37,717 nucleotides of DNA from Planctomycetota bacterium (lineage in GTDB: Bacteria; Planctomycetota; Phycisphaerae; Sedimentisphaerales; Anaerobacaceae), in the NCBI GenBank assembly GCA_019456255.1, contig VRUG01000025.1, forward strand, positions 1-37,717. Reading direction: 5' to 3'. Shown piece by piece: positions 15,496 to 22,619 of the stretch. Each line of letters opens with the position of its first letter. Position 1 is the first letter of the stretch. The translations under genes were made by a program, and so were the position numbers. Below the pieces are notes generated by a model. That model made no database searches. It was given only the letters and a program-made list of their open reading frames with translations, and was not told the origin of the DNA.

Positions 15496-15576
15496 AGCAA
15501 AATCTCCTTAAAACACTTAAAGTCAGTAAAATCTGATTGCTTCTTTTTTTGAGTTTTATTTATGCTGATAAAATCA

Positions 15577-16467
15577 TTACGGGAAAGTACCATAATTATG
15601 TGGCCTAATTATTTTTGATTCATCGGCTACCCACATCCCGGGTTTTTTGGGGGTTTGCATCCATTCAGAAGTTTCTTTCCAGACAGCTGCTTTTCTCATG
15701 TATGCCACATGTCCGTCATAAAAAGCGACATTAGTTCCCTCACCATGACGATAAAGCGTGGGTCCTGCGTTGGCATAATTGCCAGGCCCATCCTGTCCAG
15801 ACACATCCCACCCAGTCTCGAAATTAGCCCCTTGCCAGTGTACATACCAGTCATTCGAATCTAAAAAGACGGCTTTGTTAGCAGGCCTTCTGATATTGGC
15901 AGGTCGATGTCCCACCTGAACTCTTGGTTTTGTAGCCCCCCAGACACTAAGAAGTCCTCCTTGGGCACTACTATACCACTCAGTCGCATTGTATCCATAG
16001 CTTGCTGATGTTCCAAAATTATTATTGAGTTCATCTAATGTCATTTTTTTTGCATAGGTATTTGTCGGGCAGGAGAATTGAGCCGGCATAACGGTACCGA
16101 GTCCTTCTACGCCTAAGTCACCCATATCAATTTTAGTTTTTGAACCTTTGTATCCAATAATATTTCTAAAATCCTTATTCATTATCCATGCACCATATGC
16201 CGGTGTATCTGCCTGACCACCACCACCAGCTGGTCCGGCACCATCGCCGTCATTGCTTCCATCCATACAGAGAACATAGATGCCATCCCATTTTGCGGAG
16301 TAGACTTCCATACCAACCATGAGGTCCCTCGTGTGGCTTGAACAGACCAGCCTTTGTGCCTGTTCTCTTGCCTTTGAGAGAGACGGCATAAGTATTGACA
16401 TCAGCAGTGCGATAATCGAGATAACAACCAAAAGCTCAATCAGTGTAAAAGCTCTTCTTCTGTTCAT
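15577..16467 (-). CDS. Pseudopilin-like protein with H-X9-DG motif (copy 3)
   Basis: The product is 296 residues, starting at ATG 16467 with AGGAG upstream. By eye it is very close to copy 1 over nearly the whole length (for example the block GAWIMNKDFRNIIGYKG and the next 25 residues are the same), and even the DNA around the stop codon matches (TTTATGCTGATAAAAT). This points to recent duplication or gene conversion between copies 1 and 3. It has the same prepilin signal and H-X9-DG motif (RHGEGTNVAFYDGHV). It is the first gene of the tandem set on the minus strand and has its own promoter. The product should be an inner-membrane-anchored pseudopilin-like subunit. Confidence 0.85.
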   Translation of the reverse strand: MNRRRAFTLIELLVVISIIALLMSILMPSLSKAREQAQRLVCSSHTRDLMVGMEVYSAKWDGIYVLCMDGSNDGDGAGPAGGGGQADTPAYGAWIMNKDFRNIIGYKGSKTKIDMGDLGVEGLGTVMPAQFSCPTNTYAKKMTLDELNNNFGTSASYGYNATEWYSSAQGGLLSVWGATKPRVQVGHRPANIRRPANKAVFLDSNDWYVHWQGANFETGWDVSGQDGPGNYANAGPTLYRHGEGTNVAFYDGHVAYMRKAAVWKETSEWMQTPKKPGMWVADESKIIRPHNYGTFP

Positions 16468-16902
16468 AATAAAATCTCCTTAAAACATTAAAGTCAGGGA
16501 AAGCCCCCAACCCCTATTCATTTCAAACCAACAACTACACCCTTTAGTATATCAAAAATCGTACACCTATCAAGGATTTTTTGAAATTTTTCATAAATAA
16601 AAGGGGATTATTGGGTTCCTGAGAAGTGTTTTTCGGTCGCAGCAATGGCGATTTATGGCATTTCGCAACGGGTTTAGTAGTTAAGCATTTGTCATTGTTT
16701 TTTGGTATTTTTGCTGGTTTTTAGGCATTAATCCCTATATTTTTTAATTATCAGATGGTTTAGCTGTTAGGTTCAGGAGTATTGAATTTGCTAAGTCCCT
16801 GGCCCTTATTAGCCTGGAAAACCTGTTTTGACCATAGGGATAAATATTGGCTTGAGAGCGGATGTCTTTAAATTAGCTGGACGGGTTAGAGAGTTTGGTT
16901 AT
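16468..16902. other. Intergenic region upstream of pseudopilin copy 3
   Basis: This 435-base gap contains the copy 3 ribosome site, its promoter at 16546-16573 and the AAGGATTTTTTGAAA block shared with copy 1. Beyond about 16600 I see no ORF, RNA or repeat that I can support. Confidence 0.5.
16546..16573 (-). promoter_or_regulatory. Promoter of pseudopilin copy 3
   Basis: TTGATA (16573-16568), a 16-base spacer and TATACT (16551-16546) on the minus strand give a plausible sigma70 promoter about 79 bases upstream of the start. The -10 and much of the spacer are conserved with copy 1. Confidence 0.5.
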
Positions 16903-16975
16903 TGAGAGTGTTGGGGCTCGAACCCAAGACCTACGGCTTAAAAAGCCGTTGCTCTACCAACTGAGCTACACTCCC
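16903..16975 (-). tRNA. tRNA-Lys (UUU)
   Basis: The minus strand folds into a full 73-base cloverleaf. The acceptor stem is GGGAGTG / CACTCTC (one G-U pair), the D-arm has GCTCAGTTGGTAGAGC, the anticodon stem is ACGGC / GCCGT with loop TTTTTAA (anticodon TTT, Lys), and the T-arm has TTGGGTTCGAGCCCCAA. The discriminator base is A. CCA is not encoded. Confidence 0.95.
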
Positions 16976-16990
16976 TAAAACATTTCGCAG

Positions 16991-17019
16991 ATTATACCTA
17001 AAAAAACCGGTTTTGTCCT
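16991..17019 (-). promoter_or_regulatory. Promoter of tRNA-Lys
   Basis: AGGACA (17019-17014), a 17-base spacer and a perfect TATAAT (16996-16991) lie just upstream of the tRNA 5' end on the minus strand. Confidence 0.5.
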
Positions 17020-17201
17020 GCAACAAAATCACAAAGAAACTGTTTTTTTATTGAAAAGAGGGCAGTTTATGGTCTTGGAATCGTAATTGCAAGAGAAAAC
17101 AATCTAAAATCGGCTTGTCGGGCGGTGAAAGAGTGTCGTTGACATGGGCGGCATTAGAGGCTATGATGCCGGTTTTGTTATCAGGCAAGGAGTATATTAG
17201 A

Positions 17202-18284
17202 ATGACAGATGTGACGTTGGTAACCGGTGACGGAATTGGGCCAGAGTTGGCAGAAGCTACGAGAAGATGTATTGACGCTACGGGCGTAGATATTAAGTGG
17301 GAGATGGTAGAGGCAGGTGTTGATGTAATGGAACGTGACGGCAGCCCCCTGCCGGAGGCGACTATCGCTTCGATACGGAAAAACGGAATTGCTTTGAAGG
17401 CCCCTATTACGACTCCGGTTGGTACGGGTTTTCGCAGTATCAATGTTCATCTTCGTCAGGAGCTTGATCTGTATGCGTGTCTTAGGCCTTGCAAAAGTTA
17501 TGAAGGTGTTCGGAGCAAGTATGAAAATATCGACCTCGTTGTGGTTAGAGAGAATACCGAGGATTGTTATGCGGGCATAGAGTTTGAAAAAGGTAAAGAT
17601 GAGACGTCTGAGTTGATTGGCTGGTTGAACTCGCATCGTGAGAAACAGATAAGGTCGGATTCTGGTATAACTATTAAGCCTATATCTGTTGAGGGTACTA
17701 CGAGGATAGTACGGTTTGCATTTGATTACGCACGTAAGATGGGTCGCAGGAAAGTTACGAGCGTTCACAAAGCTAATATTATGAAATACACAGATGGTTT
17801 GTGGCTTGACGTGAGCAGAGAAGTCGCGAAAGAATATAGTGACATTGAATTTGAGGACCGTATTGTAGACAACATGTGCATGCAGCTTATTCAAAAGCCC
17901 GAACTTTATGACGTGATAGTGCTGCCTAATCTATATGGTGACATTATCAGTGATTTGTGCGCTGGTTTGATTGGCGGATTGGGGATGGCACCTGGCGCGA
18001 ATATCGGAGAGAAAGGCGCGATATTCGAAGCTACTCACGGCAGTGCTCCGAAATATAAGGGTCTTAATAAGGTGAATCCGACAGCGTTGATACTTAGCGG
18101 GATGCTGATGTTGAGGCATATGGGTAAGATAGCAGAAGCAGAGAAGCTCGAATCGGCGGTTGCGGCGGTTATCGCTGAAGGTAAGGATGTGACGTACGAT
18201 ATGAAGGCTGACCGTGACGACCCGACGGCGGTAGGTACGAGCGAGATGGCAGACGCAATCATCGCGAAAATCAAACAAAGCTAA
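17202..18284 (+). CDS. NAD-dependent isocitrate dehydrogenase-like (isocitrate/isopropylmalate dehydrogenase family)
   Basis: The 360-residue product is a beta-decarboxylating dehydrogenase that probably oxidises isocitrate to 2-oxoglutarate in the citric acid cycle. The N-terminus [12 protein letters not shown], the substrate-binding [11 protein letters not shown], the catalytic Lys region ([13 protein letters not shown]), the metal-binding Asp block ([17 protein letters not shown]) and the cofactor motif [13 protein letters not shown] are all present. Absence of the NADP-type motif and overall form favour the NAD-type enzyme; homoisocitrate dehydrogenase is an alternative. The start at 17202 is chosen for its AAGGAG (17187-17192) and because the family begins just before [10 protein letters not shown]; a longer frame from 17115 adds 29 unconserved residues. 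lpxK follows 9 bases later. Confidence 0.82.
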   Translation: MTDVTLVTGDGIGPELAEATRRCIDATGVDIKWEMVEAGVDVMERDGSPLPEATIASIRKNGIALKAPITTPVGTGFRSINVHLRQELDLYACLRPCKSYEGVRSKYENIDLVVVRENTEDCYAGIEFEKGKDETSELIGWLNSHREKQIRSDSGITIKPISVEGTTRIVRFAFDYARKMGRRKVTSVHKANIMKYTDGLWLDVSREVAKEYSDIEFEDRIVDNMCMQLIQKPELYDVIVLPNLYGDIISDLCAGLIGGLGMAPGANIGEKGAIFEATHGSAPKYKGLNKVNPTALILSGMLMLRHMGKIAEAEKLESAVAAVIAEGKDVTYDMKADRDDPTAVGTSEMADAIIAKIKQS

Positions 18285-18293
18285 GGACATAAA

Positions 18294-19388
18294 ATGGGCT
18301 TGCGATTGAACGAGGATAGTTTCCGCAAATTAATTTCAGGCCAAACGCGAGGTGCGGTTGCGGGTGTGCTGCGTTTTCTGCTTGTGGTGGTTTCCTTATT
18401 CTATGGGGGTGTGGTTCGGTTCAGGAATTTTCTTTACTGCAAAAAGTGGTTTAAGGTCCATCGGTCGGGAGCAGCAGTTATAAGCGTTGGTAATATCACT
18501 ACTGGGGGGACGGGTAAGACTCCGGTTGTAATCTGGATTTGCAATTTGCTGAAAGAAAAAGGTGTTCTTTGCGGGATACTTACTCGTGGTTATAAGACGA
18601 ATAAGGAATCGATACTGGAGACTGAAAGTTGCGGTGATGAGCCAGCTGTTCTTGTGAAAAGTTGCCCTGATGCGAGATTGGTAATAAATTCTGACCGTGT
18701 GGAGGGCGCTAATGACGCAGTCAATCTTTTTGGCGTCAAGGCGTTGGTATTGGATGACGGTTTTCAACATCGCAGGTTAGGCAGGGACCTTGACATCGTG
18801 ACAATTGACGCAACAAATCCTTTTGGTTACGGCAAGATTTTGCCGGCAGGTTTTCTTCGTGAGCCGGTTAGTTGTCTGGCTCGTGCGTCGGCAGTAATAA
18901 TTACCCGTTGCGGGCAGGTGAAAGAAGATGCGTTAGGTGATATTGAAAAAAAGCTCTTAGCAATTAATCCGGATTTGACAATTGCAAAGTCACTTCATTG
19001 TCCGGTATGTGCTGAGTCTTCGGGTGGCGATGAAATAAATCTTGAAGAGTTAAAAGGTAAACGTGTGTTTGCATTTTGCGGGATAGGTAATCCTGATTCT
19101 TTTTTTAATACTGTTCGTGGTCTTGGTGCAGAGTTGGTTGGTTCGAGGATTTATAACGACCATTATCATTATATGGACAAGTGCTTAAAAACAATTTATG
19201 AGCAGGCTCACGGGTGCGGTGCGGATTTGATTTTGACGACGGAGAAGGACTGGACCAAGATAAGTTTGTCAGAATGGGCAAAAAAAGATATAGCTTTCGC
19301 TTATTTGCAAATTAAGTTACAATTTTCGGCTGGAGAGGCACAAATAAGAGGATTGATAGACGAGGCTTTAGCTGGTAAAATGGCCTAA
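18294..19388 (+). CDS. lpxK: Tetraacyldisaccharide 4'-kinase
   Basis: LpxK phosphorylates the 4' position of the lipid A precursor at the inner face of the inner membrane, giving lipid IVA. The 364-residue protein has an N-terminal hydrophobic segment (about 22-42) for membrane attachment, the P-loop SVGNITTGGTGKTP (64-77) and the LpxK hallmark LDDGFQHRRLGRDLD (153-167). A later LREPVS segment also fits. Length is slightly above the usual 310-350. Its presence means the cell makes lipid A, so it has an outer membrane. It follows the dehydrogenase by 9 bases, and the heptose genes follow after a 199-base gap that holds an intergenic repeat. Confidence 0.9.
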   Translation: MGLRLNEDSFRKLISGQTRGAVAGVLRFLLVVVSLFYGGVVRFRNFLYCKKWFKVHRSGAAVISVGNITTGGTGKTPVVIWICNLLKEKGVLCGILTRGYKTNKESILETESCGDEPAVLVKSCPDARLVINSDRVEGANDAVNLFGVKALVLDDGFQHRRLGRDLDIVTIDATNPFGYGKILPAGFLREPVSCLARASAVIITRCGQVKEDALGDIEKKLLAINPDLTIAKSLHCPVCAESSGGDEINLEELKGKRVFAFCGIGNPDSFFNTVRGLGAELVGSRIYNDHYHYMDKCLKTIYEQAHGCGADLILTTEKDWTKISLSEWAKKDIAFAYLQIKLQFSAGEAQIRGLIDEALAGKMA

Positions 19389-19406
19389 AACTCAAGCTGC
19401 AAGCTG

Positions 19407-19570
19407 ACCGATTTTGATAAAAGAGAAATCGACTTTGTCGGAGGCTGTTTTGTACTGGATTCCCGCTTTCGCGGGAATGACAGTGGAAGGCGGGAATGAC
19501 AAAGTTGGGCAATAAGTTATAGCAAGATTTAACGATAGCTATGGCATAAATTTGTTGGTCAGTGTGAGTT
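19407..19570. repeat. Dispersed intergenic repeat, copy A
   Basis: This element shares several ordered blocks with 33445-33645: ACCGATTTTGA, CGACTT-GTCGGAGG-TGTTTTGTACTGGATTCC, the TTCGCGGGAATGACA block and TTGGGCAATAAGTTATA followed by ATTTAACGAT. It contains a perfect 8-bp hairpin, ATTCCCGC/GCGGGAAT (19459-19478), of the widespread type often mistranslated as 'CHSRESGNP'. It lies between lpxK and hldE and could act as a small mobile-type repeat or transcript processing site. Confidence 0.7.
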
Positions 19571-19587
19571 AAAATTTAGAAGCGGGA

Positions 19588-21078
19588 ATGCTAATGTATC
19601 AGGAACTATTGAGAGCAGTAACGAATCTGGGTTCGCCTAATGTTTTACTTGTTGGTGACTTCATGCTCGACATGTATACCTACGGCGACGCGTTGCGTAT
19701 AAGTCCGGAAGCTCCTGTTCCGATATTGCGTGTCAGGAATACTGAGTACAGTTGCGGCGGCGCTGGTTCTGTTGCAGTTGATATAGCGGCATTGGGGGCA
19801 ACTGCGTTTTGTATCGGTATTATAGGCGATGACAAAAACGGCAGGATATTGACGGAGAAGCTTGAGAATTGCGGATGCGATATTGGTGGTCTGATAGTGA
19901 CAGGCGACCGCCCTACCATTACCAAGCAAAGGCTGATAGGTCTTGCTCAACACCGTCATCAACAGCAACTGTTTAGAATGGACCACGAGTCTACAGAACC
20001 ATTATCCGAAAAACAGTGCGGTCAAATTTTGAAGGCGTATAAAGAGAAGCTGAAAAGTACAGACGTGGTATGTCTTCAGGATTATAATAAGGGATTGTTA
20101 AGTACGTCGATGTGCAGTCAAATGATTGAGTTGGCTAAAGCGGCAGGTAAGCGGGTTCTTGTGGACCCATCATCGGCGAGTGACTATTCCAAATATTGCG
20201 GTGCTACCTTAATAACGCCGAACCGCCAGGAGACGTCCCTTGTAGTTGGGTACGAGATAGAGACAAAAGAGGATGCAGCAAAGGCAGCAGAGGAACTGTC
20301 GAGGCGATTGAATCTGGAAGCGGTGCTAATTACGCTTGACCGCGAAGGGGCCTATCTTAAGGCTGGCGATACGGGTGAATTGATTCCGACGAGAGCTCGT
20401 ACCGTGTATGATGTCAGCGGTGCCGGTGATATGGTATTGGCAACTTTGGCGACGGCATTGGCGGCTGATTGTGATTATAAGACGGCGGTACAACTGTGTA
20501 ATATTACCGGCGGGATAGAGGTTGAAAAGTTCGGTGCGGCGCCAGTTTCAATAGCAGAAATCATCAATGAGATTATCAGTGAGCATCGCGGTAAGAGCGG
20601 CAAGATCCAGTCGGCGGATTCTTTGGTGAGTGAGCTTGAACTGCATCGGATGCAGGAAGATAAAATTGTGTTTACGAACGGCTGTTTTGATATCGTTCAT
20701 AAAGGTCATATAGAATATTTGAACTTCTGCAAATCTAAGGGCGATATTGTTGTTGTCGGTTTAAACAGTGACCGTTCCGTGCAGGAAATCAAAGGGCCTG
20801 AGCGTCCTATCAATAATCAAAATGACCGTGCTGCGGTTTTGGGCGCACTTGAATCGGTAGATTATGTTGCGATTTTCGATGAGGCTGACCCGTTGAACCT
20901 TATAAAGAAGGTGAAACCTGATGTGCTAATTAAGGGTCAGGACTGGGCGGAGAAAGGCGTTGTAGGTCAGGAGTTTGTGGAATCATATGGCGGGAAAGTT
21001 GAACTGGCCCCGCTTGTGGAAGGTAAAAGTTCAAGCTCAATAATTGACAAAGTGAAAACTTTATGGAAGAAACATTGA
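19588..21078 (+). CDS. hldE: Bifunctional heptose 7-phosphate kinase / heptose 1-phosphate adenylyltransferase
   Basis: HldE makes ADP-heptose for LPS inner core in two steps: it phosphorylates D-glycero-beta-D-manno-heptose 7-phosphate, and after GmhB removes the 7-phosphate it adenylylates the 1-phosphate. The 496-residue protein has an N-terminal PfkB-type kinase domain (1-about 325) with VYDVSGAGDM (catalytic Asp281) and a C-terminal nucleotidyltransferase domain (about 355-490) with FTNGCFDIVHKGH (HxGH at 371-374) and KGQDWAEKG. Length is typical. The ATG at 19588 is followed by another at 19594; the choice is uncertain by two residues. The next gene overlaps its stop. Confidence 0.93.
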   Translation: MLMYQELLRAVTNLGSPNVLLVGDFMLDMYTYGDALRISPEAPVPILRVRNTEYSCGGAGSVAVDIAALGATAFCIGIIGDDKNGRILTEKLENCGCDIGGLIVTGDRPTITKQRLIGLAQHRHQQQLFRMDHESTEPLSEKQCGQILKAYKEKLKSTDVVCLQDYNKGLLSTSMCSQMIELAKAAGKRVLVDPSSASDYSKYCGATLITPNRQETSLVVGYEIETKEDAAKAAEELSRRLNLEAVLITLDREGAYLKAGDTGELIPTRARTVYDVSGAGDMVLATLATALAADCDYKTAVQLCNITGGIEVEKFGAAPVSIAEIINEIISEHRGKSGKIQSADSLVSELELHRMQEDKIVFTNGCFDIVHKGHIEYLNFCKSKGDIVVVGLNSDRSVQEIKGPERPINNQNDRAAVLGALESVDYVAIFDEADPLNLIKKVKPDVLIKGQDWAEKGVVGQEFVESYGGKVELAPLVEGKSSSSIIDKVKTLWKKH

Positions 21079-21659
21079 TGGAGCCAAAAGTTAGAGCACA
21101 AATCGAAGCGGCAATCGAAACACATAAAAAGATGGTAGCGGAATTTAAAGCCAATAGCATTGAAACCATTTCAGATATGGCTGATACGATAATTTCGTCA
21201 TTAGAACAAGGCGGGTGTGTATATATCTGCGGCAATGGTGGGTCTGCTGCAGATGCGCAACATATAGCGGGCGAATTCGTCGGAAGATTTCTGAGAGAGC
21301 GCAAGGGTTTGCCTGCAATTGCGTTGTCGACAGACACATCGGTAATAACTTCAATTGCAAATGATTATAGTTATGATATGATTTTCGCGAGACAGGTTGA
21401 AGCATTGGTAAAGGAAGGTGACATACTGTGGGCGATTTCGACGAGCGGTAATTCGGCAAATGTTTTGTCAGCTGTAGAACTTGCGTCTCACAAAGGCGCA
21501 AAGATTATCGGTTTCACCGGTTGTGATGGCAGTAAGCTTGAGAAGCTGTCCGATGTTTGCTTTTGCGCGGCAGCAGAATCAAGTTTTCATAGCCAACAAA
21601 TCCATCAGATAGCGTATCATATAATTTGTGACCTTGTAGAAAGCCATTATGTCAAATAA
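21063..21659 (+). CDS. gmhA: Sedoheptulose 7-phosphate isomerase (phosphoheptose isomerase)
   Basis: GmhA isomerises sedoheptulose 7-phosphate to D-glycero-D-manno-heptose 7-phosphate, the first step to ADP-heptose. The SIS domain has CGNGGSAADAQH (56-67) and STSGNS (126-131) for phosphate binding. Candidate metal ligands are His67, Glu71, Gln178 and His186 by comparison with the E. coli enzyme. The 198-residue length is normal. The start shown gives a 16-base overlap with hldE; the ATG at 21078, in a TGATG stop-start overlap, is five codons later and at least as likely. Translational coupling with hldE is expected. The product should be cytosolic. Confidence 0.92.
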   Translation: MEETLMEPKVRAQIEAAIETHKKMVAEFKANSIETISDMADTIISSLEQGGCVYICGNGGSAADAQHIAGEFVGRFLRERKGLPAIALSTDTSVITSIANDYSYDMIFARQVEALVKEGDILWAISTSGNSANVLSAVELASHKGAKIIGFTGCDGSKLEKLSDVCFCAAAESSFHSQQIHQIAYHIICDLVESHYVK

Positions 21660-22593
21660 AGCAATATTTTTAGATAGGGACGACACGTTGATATACGATC
21701 CAGGTTATATCAATGACCCAGGTCACGTTCGTCTTTTGGATGGTGCTGCGGATGCATTGATAGAGCTTAAGTCGATGGATTATAAGCTTGTAGTTGTTTC
21801 TAACCAGTCGGCTGTCGCTCGCGGGATGGTAACGGAAAAAGTTTTGGATAAGATTCATGAGCGTTTGCGGAAACTTCTCGCGGAAAAAGGGGCTTTTCTT
21901 GATAAGATATATTATTGCCCCTATCATCCCGATGGCAGCGTAGAGAAATACAGTAAAGAAAGTGATTTACGCAAACCCAATCACGGTATGCTTGTTAGAG
22001 CATCTGAAGAGATTGGGATTTCGCTGGAAGATTCGTGGATGATAGGTGACACGAGCCGTGACATTGAGGCTGGTTTGCGAGCAGGGTGCAAAACCATCCT
22101 GCTGGATAGTCCTTTACGCAAAAGAACCTTTGAGCCGGACGGTATTGAACCTGATTATACGGCGGTAAATATGAAAGAGGCCGTGAATATCATAAAAAAA
22201 TACAACCGGTCCGGTGGGCAAAGGAAAATTTCGACTCAATCGATTCCGAAAGGTCAAACTAAATTGAATTCAAGCGATAGGCAAAGTCAGGACGCAACAA
22301 TGCCGATTCAAAACACAGAGTCGCATCCGCATCACGGCAAAACCGAGCAGTTGCTTGGGCACATTCTTGAGCAATTAAAAAGGACGCAGCGAGCAGATAT
22401 GTTCGGTGATTTTTCTATAATGCGGTTATTGGCCGGTGTTGTTCAGGTGTTTGTTTTGTTTTGTCTTTTGATAAGCATCTGGTTTTTGATGAGTCCAAAT
22501 GAAAAAGGCAGTGCGATATTTGTATCGCTTGGTTTTGCAATAGTTCTTCAATTGATGGCGTTGACATTTTTTATGATGCAGGGCCGAAAATAG
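21649..22593 (+). CDS. gmhB: Heptose 1,7-bisphosphate 7-phosphatase-like HAD protein with C-terminal membrane helices
   Basis: GmhB-type HAD phosphatase, needed to make heptose 1-phosphate for HldE. The HAD domain (1-about 185) has LDRDDTL (nucleophile Asp9, Asp11), VVSNQS (Thr/Ser motif) and WMIGDTSRDIE. Family specificity residues RKP (108-110) are kept. Two things are odd. First, three of four zinc ligands known in E. coli GmhB (Cys92, His94, Cys107, Cys109) are replaced here: the aligned residues are Cys90, Tyr92, Ser105 and Leu107. Second, a 70-residue linker (about 187-253) leads to two hydrophobic helices (about 258-280 and 287-310), giving 314 residues against about 190 in E. coli. 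It overlaps gmhA by 11 bases. A membrane-anchored enzyme is implied. Confidence 0.85.
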   Translation: MSNKAIFLDRDDTLIYDPGYINDPGHVRLLDGAADALIELKSMDYKLVVVSNQSAVARGMVTEKVLDKIHERLRKLLAEKGAFLDKIYYCPYHPDGSVEKYSKESDLRKPNHGMLVRASEEIGISLEDSWMIGDTSRDIEAGLRAGCKTILLDSPLRKRTFEPDGIEPDYTAVNMKEAVNIIKKYNRSGGQRKISTQSIPKGQTKLNSSDRQSQDATMPIQNTESHPHHGKTEQLLGHILEQLKRTQRADMFGDFSIMRLLAGVVQVFVLFCLLISIWFLMSPNEKGSAIFVSLGFAIVLQLMALTFFMMQGRK

Positions 22594-22619
22594 AACCGGC
22601 AGTTACATTTCTAAAGCAA

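Noticed and set aside
17115..17201. Longer N-terminus for the isocitrate dehydrogenase-like gene
   Set aside because: The extra 29 residues are not family-like, and AAGGAG sits correctly before the ATG at 17202.
19312..19512. Minus-strand frame with 'CHSRESGNP'
   Set aside because: This is the usual mistranslation of the ATTCCCGC...GCGGGAAT intergenic hairpin repeat.
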